In this document: positions 9,105 to 15,051 of the stretch, in pieces
How the letters are laid out: the number at the start of each line of letters is the position of its first letter
Position numbering within the stretch: position 1 is the first letter of the stretch
Assembly: GCF_017873555.1 (NCBI RefSeq)
Contig: NZ_JAGGKE010000005.1
Span: 124,001-188,000, forward strand
DNA from: Halorubrum trapanicum
GTDB lineage: Archaea; Halobacteriota; Halobacteria; Halobacteriales; Haloferacaceae
Length of the DNA: 64,000 bases
Direction: 5' to 3'
The notes under the pieces: model-generated
Databases searched by the model: none
Told to the model about the DNA's origin: nothing
Seen by the model: only the letters and a program-made list of their open reading frames with translations
Program-made: the position numbers and the translations under genes

Positions 9105-9735
9105 CGCCGCGCTCCCCGACGGCGTCGAACGCCGCGAGATAGACGGGACGCGGCGGCTGGCGACCCGGGGCGAGCCGGTGTACGGCGAGCCGACCGCCGA
9201 CGGATGGCGCGCGTGGAACCCCGAGCGGTCGAAGCTCGGCGGGATGCTCGAACTCGGGTTGGAGACCGGGCTGACGGGCGGCGAGACGGTCCTCTACCTC
9301 GGCGCCGCGAGCGGCACCACGGTCAGCCACGTCGCCGACTTCGCCGGTCCCACCTACGCGGTCGAGTTCGCGCCGCGGCCAGCGCGTGACCTGCTCGACG
9401 CCGCCGCGTCCCGCGACCGACTGTTCCCGCTGCTCAAGGACGCGCGGAAGCCGGAGACGTACGCGCACGTCGTCGAGACCGACGTCGACGCGATCGTTCA
9501 GGACGTTGCCACACGCGGGCAGTCAGACGTTGCCGTCCGCAACGCGGAGTTTCTGGCCGACGACGGCCGGCTCCTGTTGGCGATCAAAGCGCGCAGCGAG
9601 GACGTGACGGCCGACCCGGAGACGGTGTTCGAGGGCGCGCTCGACCGGCTCCGAGAGACCTACGAGATACTGGAGACGCGGCGGCTCGACCGATATCACG
9701 AGGACCACCTCGGCGTCGTGGCGACGCCGCGGTAG
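9097..9735 (+). CDS. flpA: Fibrillarin-like rRNA/tRNA 2'-O-methyltransferase
   Basis: A 212-aa SAM-dependent methyltransferase, catalytic subunit of the C/D sRNP. SAM-binding motif TVLYLGAASGTTVSHVAD, then YAVEFAPRPARDLL and later VAVRNAEFLADDGRLLLAIKARS. Start chosen at 9097 (MSDAALPDG), overlapping the nop56 stop. An upstream in-frame ATG at 8953 would add 48 residues of read-through from the nop56 frame and is unlikely. The length matches archaeal fibrillarins. Confidence 0.95.
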   Translation: MSDAALPDGVERREIDGTRRLATRGEPVYGEPTADGWRAWNPERSKLGGMLELGLETGLTGGETVLYLGAASGTTVSHVADFAGPTYAVEFAPRPARDLLDAAASRDRLFPLLKDARKPETYAHVVETDVDAIVQDVATRGQSDVAVRNAEFLADDGRLLLAIKARSEDVTADPETVFEGALDRLRETYEILETRRLDRYHEDHLGVVATPR

Positions 9736-9774
9736 GAGCGGGAGAGTGCGGCGGAAAGTCCGGGGTGTGTAGGG

Positions 9775-11139
9775 TCACGCGTCGGTGACAGCCGCGACGA
9801 GCGCGTCGGTCGCCGCGCCGACGTCGACAGTCTCGGCGCTCACCAGCCGTTCGTCGACAGTTTCGAGCAGCGCGCCGAGCGTCGCGGGCGGGAACGCCAG
9901 CCCGTGGGCCATCGACGGCAGGCGCTCGTCCGCGTCGCGGTACGCTCGGGTGACGGTCGTCAACGGCGGCTCAAACCGGGCGGGCGAGACGTCGGTTCGG
10001 GGCGGTACCGAACCCCGCGGCGCGGGCGGATCCTCGCGGTCTTCGGGGGAGGGGTCCGGACGCGCCCCCGCCGACGGCGGGCTGTTGAACGCGACCTGAC
10101 CGGTCTCGGACCCCGCGAACGCGAGCCACGCGGCGGCTCCCTCGGGCGAGGGGGATCCCGCCGGCGGGACGAACGCGTCGTACAGGACGACCGGAGCGTC
10201 GCCGAGACCGACGACTCCCCAACTCCCCGTCCCGTCTTCGCTCCGGTGTCCGAACCCGGCGCGCCGGAGGGACGCCGACAGCCACGAGCCGGATTGGACG
10301 ACGGTCGCCGCACCGCTTCCGACCCGACGACCCGCTTCGATCTGGACGTCGGCCGCGTCGTCTCCGACGGCGGAGAGGAGCCGCGACGTCGCCGCCACCG
10401 CCTCGCGGACGGCGGATCGAGGCTCGCCGCCCGAGACGAACCCGCGGTAAGCCTCGGGGTCGACGGCGGCGAGCAGAGCGGCGAACAGCTGAAGCGTGGG
10501 CCGCGGCCGGCCGAGCGCGTGGCCGAGCGGTCGCGCGTCGGTCGACGACGACGCCGCGACGGCCTCGACGGCCGCGAGGACCCCGTCGACGGACGAGAGC
10601 GAGGCGGGAGCGACGCCGACGTCGTCGAGGATATCGACGTTGTAGTAGACGGTGTCGACCCGGAACGCAGCGACCGGAACGGCTCGATAGGCGCCGTCCC
10701 GACGGCACACCTCGCGAGCGAGCGGGGGGTGAGCGTCGGTCAGTTCTCCGGTCCACACGTCGTCGACCGTCGCCAGCGAGTCGTCGAAGGGAGCCAGGTT
10801 CTCCCCCGGAACGGTTCCGACGGTCCCGGGCGGGTCGCCCCCCTCGACGCGCCGCACGAGGAGGTCGTCGACGTCGGCGTCCGCGACGGGTCGCACGTCC
10901 GTCGGAACCGACGGGTGGGCCTCGCGGAACGCCGCGGCGAACGACTCGCTCGCGAGCATGTTGGGACCGGACGTCCAGTTGTGGAGGACTTCGACCGGCG
11001 AGCCGGAGGAGGGATCGGTCTCGGGCGTCGGCCCCGACTCGGAGGCACAGCCGGTGAGGGCCGCGAGACCACTCGTCGCGAGCGCCGCCAAGAACGGTCG
11101 GCGGCGGGGAGTCCGCAGCGGCGTCGGGGGACCGGTCAT
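9775..11139 (-). CDS. Orphan extracellular solute-binding lipoprotein
   Basis: A 454-aa Tat lipoprotein: RRR motif at residues 12-14, lipobox LTGC near 30. The mature part begins VEVLHNWTSGPNMLASESFAAAFREAHP, which matches family 1 (sugar-type) solute-binding proteins. There are no permease or ATPase genes alongside, and it is convergent to flpA. It may serve a transporter encoded elsewhere. The C-terminal half is very Ala/Asp/Pro rich. Sugar specificity cannot be read from sequence. Confidence 0.75.
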   Translation of the reverse strand: MTGPPTPLRTPRRRPFLAALATSGLAALTGCASESGPTPETDPSSGSPVEVLHNWTSGPNMLASESFAAAFREAHPSVPTDVRPVADADVDDLLVRRVEGGDPPGTVGTVPGENLAPFDDSLATVDDVWTGELTDAHPPLAREVCRRDGAYRAVPVAAFRVDTVYYNVDILDDVGVAPASLSSVDGVLAAVEAVAASSSTDARPLGHALGRPRPTLQLFAALLAAVDPEAYRGFVSGGEPRSAVREAVAATSRLLSAVGDDAADVQIEAGRRVGSGAATVVQSGSWLSASLRRAGFGHRSEDGTGSWGVVGLGDAPVVLYDAFVPPAGSPSPEGAAAWLAFAGSETGQVAFNSPPSAGARPDPSPEDREDPPAPRGSVPPRTDVSPARFEPPLTTVTRAYRDADERLPSMAHGLAFPPATLGALLETVDERLVSAETVDVGAATDALVAAVTDA

Positions 11140-11195
11140 CGGTTTCGACGGTTCGCCGGCCGGTTACAAGTGTTTTCCGTCGGCTGTGAGAGTCG

Positions 11196-11399
11196 TCACC
11201 CGTCTTCGTCCGCCGGCTCGAACAGGTCCTCGATCCGGCAGCCGAAGTGGTCGGCCAACTTGAAGGCCAGCTTCAGCGAGGGGTCGTAACGCTCGCGTTC
11301 GATCGCGTTGATCGTCTGGCGCGTGACCCCGACGGCGGCGGCGAGGTCGGCCTGACTCTCGCCGGTCTCTGCGCGCCGGTCGCTGATGTCGTTTCTCAT
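11196..11399 (-). CDS. XRE-family helix-turn-helix regulator (67 aa)
   Basis: A minimal Cro/C1-type DNA-binding protein. The helix-turn-helix is ESQADLAAAVGVTRQTINAIE, followed by a YDPSLKLAFKLADHFGCRIEDLF helix that is conserved in this subfamily. Its ATG overlaps the TGA of the upstream DUF2178-like gene (ATGA), so the two are translationally coupled. Such pairs are widespread in archaea. It probably autoregulates through the palindromes at 11821-11874. Confidence 0.9.
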   Translation of the reverse strand: MRNDISDRRAETGESQADLAAAVGVTRQTINAIERERYDPSLKLAFKLADHFGCRIEDLFEPADEDG

Positions 11400-11812
11400 G
11401 ACCGGTACTTGTGGTAGAGGACGGACGCGCCGAACACGACGAAGACCGCGAAGAGAGTCCACGTCGCGCCGTAGAACTCTCCGGGGAGCGTGACGACGCC
11501 GCTCTCCTCTAACGCGAGTCCGCCGGGCGTCCCGAGGATGAACACGTACGCGAAGACGTTCACCGTGTTCTGGCTGGCCTTGCGCTCGATGGTGGTGTCG
11601 CGCTCGTCGTACAGCTCGACCGGGCTGAACCGCTGGACGAGTCCCATGCCGATGCCGCCGGCCCAGTAGAGCGCCACGCCGAGGACGAACCGGTCGAGCG
11701 CGATACCGATCCACAGCGCGAGGATGCCGGCGCCGAGTAAGGCGTACGCGACGCGTTTGTACCGTTTTCGGGTGGAGGGCCGAGTCGTTGCGGAGGTCGT
11801 GTGTTCGCTCAT
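11396..11812 (-). CDS. DUF2178-like integral membrane protein
   Basis: A 138-aa protein with about four hydrophobic helices and an intervening polar loop, FSPVELYDERDTTIERKASQNT, where the DERD...ERKAS pattern is typical of the DUF2178-like partners of short XRE regulators. Start set at MSEHTTS (11812); an upstream in-frame ATG at 11869 lies beyond the operator and is less likely. Role unknown; possibly a membrane sensor or a stress-linked partner of the regulator. Confidence 0.8.
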   Translation of the reverse strand: MSEHTTSATTRPSTRKRYKRVAYALLGAGILALWIGIALDRFVLGVALYWAGGIGMGLVQRFSPVELYDERDTTIERKASQNTVNVFAYVFILGTPGGLALEESGVVTLPGEFYGATWTLFAVFVVFGASVLYHKYRS

Positions 11813-11820
11813 GGTGGAGG

Positions 11821-11874
11821 GTAAAGCGAGCGCGAATTTGTGTAAAGCTCGCTTTACAGTAAAGGACACTTTAC
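11821..11874. promoter_or_regulatory. Palindromic operator with five GTAAAG half-sites
   Basis: The region upstream of the DUF2178/XRE operon contains GTAAAGC at 11821 and 11842, its complement GCTTTAC at 11851, then GTAAAG (11859) and CTTTAC (11869). These form two palindromes, GTAAAGC-TC-GCTTTAC (11842-11857) and GTAAAG-GACA-CTTTAC (11859-11874), plus an 11-bp perfect inverted repeat between 11821-11831 and 11847-11857. The array lies between a TAATAAAT box (11881-11888) and the start codon, as expected for a repressor operator. Confidence 0.75.
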
Positions 11875-11937
11875 GTTAGATAATAAATCTGTCGCTGTCG
11901 AGGGACCCGCGGGGACACCGCTGTAGAGAGTCGTTAT

Positions 11938-11998
11938 CCGGCGTATCCGGGCCTCACCGCGGAAAGAGGACTGTCACCCGGCGTATCCGGGCCTCACC
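11938..11998. repeat. Pair of 21-bp direct repeats
   Basis: An identical 21-bp sequence beginning CCGGCGTATCCGGGC occurs at 11938-11958 and 11978-11998, a 40-bp period. The second copy overlaps the stop codon and last codons of the TFB-like gene, so the C-terminal residues of that protein are encoded by repeat sequence. Confidence 0.8.
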
Positions 11999-12302
11999 AC
12001 GATGGGGGCGAGAAGCCGGCGTCTTCGAGAATGGGCTTCCAGCGCTTCTGGACCGAGAGCCGCGAGACGTCCATCGCGTCGGCGACGGCGGACTGCGAGC
12101 GCTCCTCGCCGCGGATCAGGCCGGCGGCGTAGAGGCTGGCGGCGGCGGCGACGCGCTTCCCGCGGTCGTCGTCGGGGGCGCGCGAGAGGAAGAGATCGAC
12201 CGCGGTCGAGCGCGTCTCCTCGTCCAGATCGAGCGAGACGCACGTCTCGTCGAGGAGTTCGATCCATGCCTCGTTGTCGACTCGGTCGCTCGCGCGGTAC
12301 AC
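11994..12302 (-). CDS. Short TFB (TFIIB)-like cyclin-fold protein
   Basis: A 102-aa protein matching only the C-terminal cyclin repeat of archaeal transcription factor B: GKRVAAAASLYAAGLIRGEERSQ followed by the recognition helix region AVADAMDVSRLSVQKRWKPIL. The zinc ribbon, B-finger and first cyclin repeat are absent, so it cannot act as a complete initiation factor. It could bind BRE DNA or modulate TFB. A TATA box at 12322-12332 on the minus strand gives a leaderless start at 12302. Confidence 0.75.
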   Translation of the reverse strand: MYRASDRVDNEAWIELLDETCVSLDLDEETRSTAVDLFLSRAPDDDRGKRVAAAASLYAAGLIRGEERSQSAVADAMDVSRLSVQKRWKPILEDAGFSPPSW

Positions 12303-12321
12303 GCGCCGTGGTAGTCGAGGG

Positions 12322-12332
12322 AGGTATATAAA
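12322..12332 (-). promoter_or_regulatory. TATA box of TFB-like gene
   Basis: The minus-strand GTTTATATACC is centred about 25 nt upstream of the ATG at 12302. It directly abuts the 33-bp tandem repeats, which would occupy the BRE and upstream activator position. Confidence 0.7.
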
Positions 12333-12333
12333 C

Positions 12334-12440
12334 GACCGCGTCCACCCTCCGTCCCGGCACGGTTCCGACCGCGTCCACCCTCCGTCCCGGCACGGTTCCG
12401 ACCGCGTCCACCCTCCGTCCCGGCACGGTTCCGACCGCGT
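12334..12440. repeat. 33-bp tandem repeat, three perfect copies plus 8 bp
   Basis: Identical units begin GACCGCGTCCACCC at 12334, 12367 and 12400. A truncated fourth (GACCGCGT) is at 12433-12440. The unit length is a multiple of three, so one frame reads an 11-residue repeat, but no credible start or domain supports coding. The array lies between the divergent TFB-like and nth promoters. Confidence 0.95.
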
Positions 12441-12477
12441 TCGCCGCCCTGAAGTCGCCCGCGAACGTAGCGCGCGT

Positions 12478-13176
12478 ATGTCGACGCAGACGTGGGACGA
12501 GACGCGGGTTCGGGCGCTTCACGACGACCTCGTGTCGCTGTACGAGCCGGTCGACCGGACCGCCGAACACGGGGCGGACCCGACCGCCGAACCGGGCGAG
12601 GGCGTCCGCCAGCTGGTGACGACGATCCTCTCGCAGAACGTCGCCGACGAGAACACGCGCCGGGCCTCGGAGGCGCTGTTCGACCGCTACGACGACTTCG
12701 CGGCGATCGAGGCGGCCGACCACGAGGAGCTGAAGGAGACGATCCGGGTGGCCGGGCTGCCGGACCAGAAGGCCGCACGGATCCAGCGCGCGCTGACCGC
12801 GATCCGCGAGGAGACGGGCGGCGCGTACTCGCTGGCGTTCCTCGACGCGATGGCGACCGACGACGCGAAAGACTGGTTGACGGAGATCAAGGGCGTCGGC
12901 CCGAAGACCGCCAGCGTCGTGTTGAACTTCCACTTCGGGAAGCCGACGATGGCGGTCGACACCCACGTCGAGCGCGTCTCGAAGCGGTTCGGGCTGGTGC
13001 CGGAGTCGGCCTCGAACGAGCGCGCCCACGAGGTGCTGGGCGAGCAGGTCCCCGACGAACTGATCTACCCGCTTCACGTCCTCCTGATCCGACACGGTCG
13101 GGAGAACTGTTCGGCTCGGGGGGCGGACTGCGACAACCCGGTCTGTGAAACGTACTGCGAGTGCGAGTACTGTTGA
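12478..13176 (+). CDS. nth: Endonuclease III (DNA glycosylase/AP lyase)
   Basis: A 232-aa base-excision-repair enzyme that removes oxidised pyrimidines. Helix-hairpin-helix motif EIKGVGPKTASVVLNF contains the catalytic Lys; the catalytic Asp is in MAVDTHVERVSKRF. The C-terminus is Cys-rich (six Cys within residues about 209-232) and should carry the 4Fe-4S cluster, but the spacing after C-X6-C differs from the bacterial C-X6-C-X2-C-X5-C. Start at 12478 (MSTQTWDE). An upstream in-frame ATG would translate the tandem repeats and is rejected. Confidence 0.93.
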   Translation: MSTQTWDETRVRALHDDLVSLYEPVDRTAEHGADPTAEPGEGVRQLVTTILSQNVADENTRRASEALFDRYDDFAAIEAADHEELKETIRVAGLPDQKAARIQRALTAIREETGGAYSLAFLDAMATDDAKDWLTEIKGVGPKTASVVLNFHFGKPTMAVDTHVERVSKRFGLVPESASNERAHEVLGEQVPDELIYPLHVLLIRHGRENCSARGADCDNPVCETYCECEYC

Positions 13177-13250
13177 TACGTCGTTGCTGGCGCGGAGAGT
13201 CGGTTTAAGGACTCGATCGCTCGTTTATAAGTGGCTACTCGCACGGCGGC

Positions 13251-13274
13251 CACCTCCAAAGCCCCGGCCGCTCG
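13251..13274 (+). repeat. Partial 5' copy of the structured element (half-copy)
   Basis: CACCTCCAAAGCCCCGGCCG plus CTCG duplicates the 5' end of the full element that begins 49 nt further on. A closely similar half-copy lies in the same position before copy 3 (48236-48261, two mismatches over 19 nt). A TTTATAAG box (13224-13231) sits about 25 nt upstream. Confidence 0.7.
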
Positions 13275-13299
13275 GCGATACGTGGCTGCTACCGCGGAG

Positions 13300-13553
13300 A
13301 ACACCTCCAAAGCCCCAGCCGGGAGGGCTCGCGCGCCTTGTTGCGCGCCTCGCTCGTTCGCTCCGCTCACTCGCTGCGGTGCTTACTGCGGCGTGCTTCG
13401 CCCTCCCGGCTGCCCCTTTGAGTCCCACCCGACCGCACCGCACAGCACCTCACACCTCCCCAGCCTCGCGGCTCCCTCCGCTTCGCTCCGGTCGCCGCGT
13501 CCCTCGCGCGTGCGACTCGCGCCCTACGGGCACTCGTCGGCACGCGCCACCGC
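13300..13553 (+). ncRNA. Structured repeat element, copy 1 (candidate ncRNA)
   Basis: A non-coding 254-nt element shared with 23677-23944 and 48293-48557. Visible structure: CAAAG (13308-13312) pairs with CTTTG (13416-13420) around a C-rich internal loop. Stem A, 11 bp: 13318-13328 with 13400-13410. Stem B, 6 bp: 13467-13472 with 13494-13499, around the conserved loop CTCCGCTTCGCTCC. Stem C: GTGC-GAC (13510-13516) with GTC-G-GCAC (13536-13543), capped by GCCC-TAC-GGGC. TGCGGTGC (13375-13382), inside the stem A loop, complements GCACCGCA (13435-13442) outside it, making a pseudoknot. Flanking TTTATAA at 13224 and 13555 could be promoter boxes or target duplications. Transcription is inferred. 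Confidence 0.6.
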
Positions 13554-13621
13554 ATTTATAAATAGACTCGCTGCTGGCGGTTCGTCAGGTTCTTGAGTCG
13601 GTTTCGCTTACCTCAGTCTGC

Positions 13622-13706
13622 GCGCGGGTTGCCGAGCCAGGCCAAAGGCGTAGCGCTTAGGACGCTATCCCGTAGGGGTCCGCCGGTTCGAATCCGGTCC
13701 CGCGCA
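13622..13706 (+). tRNA. tRNA-Leu (anticodon UAG)
   Basis: An 85-nt cloverleaf: acceptor GCGCGGG pairs with CCCGCGC, discriminator A at 13706. Anticodon stem TAGCG/CGCTA closes loop CTTAGGA with anticodon TAG (13658-13660), reading CUA. A long variable arm, as in class II tRNAs, precedes the T arm CCGGTTCGAATCCGG. CCA is not encoded. Confidence 0.95.
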
Positions 13707-13845
13707 CTGAACGAAGGAGCGTAGCGACTGAGTGAGAGAGCAGGAGCGGATTCGAACCTTAGAACTCACGAGGACAGCCACAGGTACGTACCGCTCAATA
13801 GCGCACATACCAGTAGCTATCAGCGCGGCGCGCGGTGACCGAACC

Positions 13846-14910
13846 ATGACGGAGGTTCCTCGCCTCGGGTGTCCGGTGTGTGGTTCGTCGAGTTCGTCCC
13901 ACGCGGTCGACGCGGTCTCTGGCAGGGATCGAGACGCGACCGACGGGTTCGGGGCTGCCCTCGACTCCCGGCGACGGCGCGCCCTGTTGCTCGGGACCGC
14001 GACCGCCGCGGCGGGGGCCGTCGGAGTCGCGTCCGTCTCGCGGCCGGTGACCGACGGCGGGACGGAGTCGGCGGCCGCCGCCGACGCTCCCGACAGGACC
14101 ACCGACCCGACGCTGATCGCCCATCGGGGGTTCGCGGGGGAGAACCCGGAGAACACGCGCGCGGCGGCGCGGGCGGCGGCCCGCGAGGAGGGACCCGGTC
14201 GCCGCGCCGACCTCGTCGAGGTCGACGTCGTGCCGACCGCCGACGGCGACGTAGTGGCGTTCCACGACGACGAGCTCTCGGGCCGCGACGACGGGCTGGG
14301 ACTCACCGACGAGACGGGCGTAGTCTGGGAGACGGACACGGAGACCGTCACGAGCGCGGAAGTGCTCCGGAGCGGGGAGACGGTGCCGCGGCTCGGGGCG
14401 CTGCTCGAATCGATCCCGGCGGACGTCGGCGTCAACGTCGAACTGAAGAACCCGGGGAGTACCTCCCTCCGGTTCGCCGAGAAGCTCGACGGGGACGCCC
14501 TCGAAGCGCAGCGGTCCGTCTGGCGACCGTTCGTCGAGCGCGTCGTCGAGATCCTCGACGGACACGACCACGAGGTCCTCTTCTCGTCGTTCTACGAGGC
14601 GGCGCTCGCCGTCGCCGCCGAGCGGTCGACCGCGTCGCTCGCGCCGATCCTGTGGGAGTCGGTCGCGGACGGGGTCGCGATCGCCGATGCGTACGACGCC
14701 GACGCGCTCCACCCGCCCGCGGCGATGGTCCGCGGGACGCCGTTCTTCGACGACGCGCGCTTCGGCGGGACCGATCTGGTGCGGACGGCGCGGGACCGCG
14801 GCTGGGCGGTCAACGCCTGGACGGTCGACTCGTGGTACCGGGCGGACCGGCTGCTCGACGCCGGCGTCGACGGGCTCATCGCCGACTACTCGGCGCTCGT
14901 CCGCGAGTGA
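13846..14910 (+). CDS. ugpQ: Glycerophosphodiester phosphodiesterase, exported
   Basis: A 354-aa GDPD-family TIM barrel that hydrolyses glycerophosphodiesters to glycerol-3-phosphate. Motifs: LIAHRGFAGENPENT (catalytic His, Arg), VEVDVVPTADGDVVAFHDDELS (metal-binding Glu/Asp and second His), VNVELKN, and C-terminal AVNAWTVDSW with GVDGLIADY. Residues about 42-62 (SRRRRALLLGTATAAAG) look like a Tat signal behind a Cys-containing N-terminal stretch (CPVCG). It lies just upstream of ugpBAEC, so it probably supplies that transporter. Start at 13846; an upstream in-frame ATG reads out of the tRNA flank. Confidence 0.88.
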   Translation: MTEVPRLGCPVCGSSSSSHAVDAVSGRDRDATDGFGAALDSRRRRALLLGTATAAAGAVGVASVSRPVTDGGTESAAAADAPDRTTDPTLIAHRGFAGENPENTRAAARAAAREEGPGRRADLVEVDVVPTADGDVVAFHDDELSGRDDGLGLTDETGVVWETDTETVTSAEVLRSGETVPRLGALLESIPADVGVNVELKNPGSTSLRFAEKLDGDALEAQRSVWRPFVERVVEILDGHDHEVLFSSFYEAALAVAAERSTASLAPILWESVADGVAIADAYDADALHPPAAMVRGTPFFDDARFGGTDLVRTARDRGWAVNAWTVDSWYRADRLLDAGVDGLIADYSALVRE

Positions 14911-15051
14911 GCGGTCGGCGTCCGCGGCTTCGAACGCCTCGCAACCGCTACCGGGCCGCACGGATCGGTATATAGTCCCACGAACCGGCTCGTAGCGCCA
15001 CGTATCCCTATTAGCAGCGGTTATACCGGATGTTCGGGAACCCGGACGTGT

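Noticed and set aside
12334-12440. CRISPR array
   Set aside because: The 33-bp units are contiguous with no spacers between them and no cas genes nearby.
12274-12477. N-terminal extension of endonuclease III including an 11-residue repeat
   Set aside because: The repeat is the translation of the 33-bp DNA array and lies upstream of the natural Nth N-terminus.
13177-13561. Element copy 1 as a 5' leader or riboswitch of tRNA-Leu or the GDPD gene
   Set aside because: The other two copies precede unrelated genes (ychF and an M42 peptidase), so cis-control of a specific pathway is unlikely.
13231-13596. Hypothetical protein-coding ORFs within the structured elements
   Set aside because: Frames differ between copies, residue composition is Arg/Ser/Pro-rich, and the sequence evolves to conserve base-pairing rather than codons.
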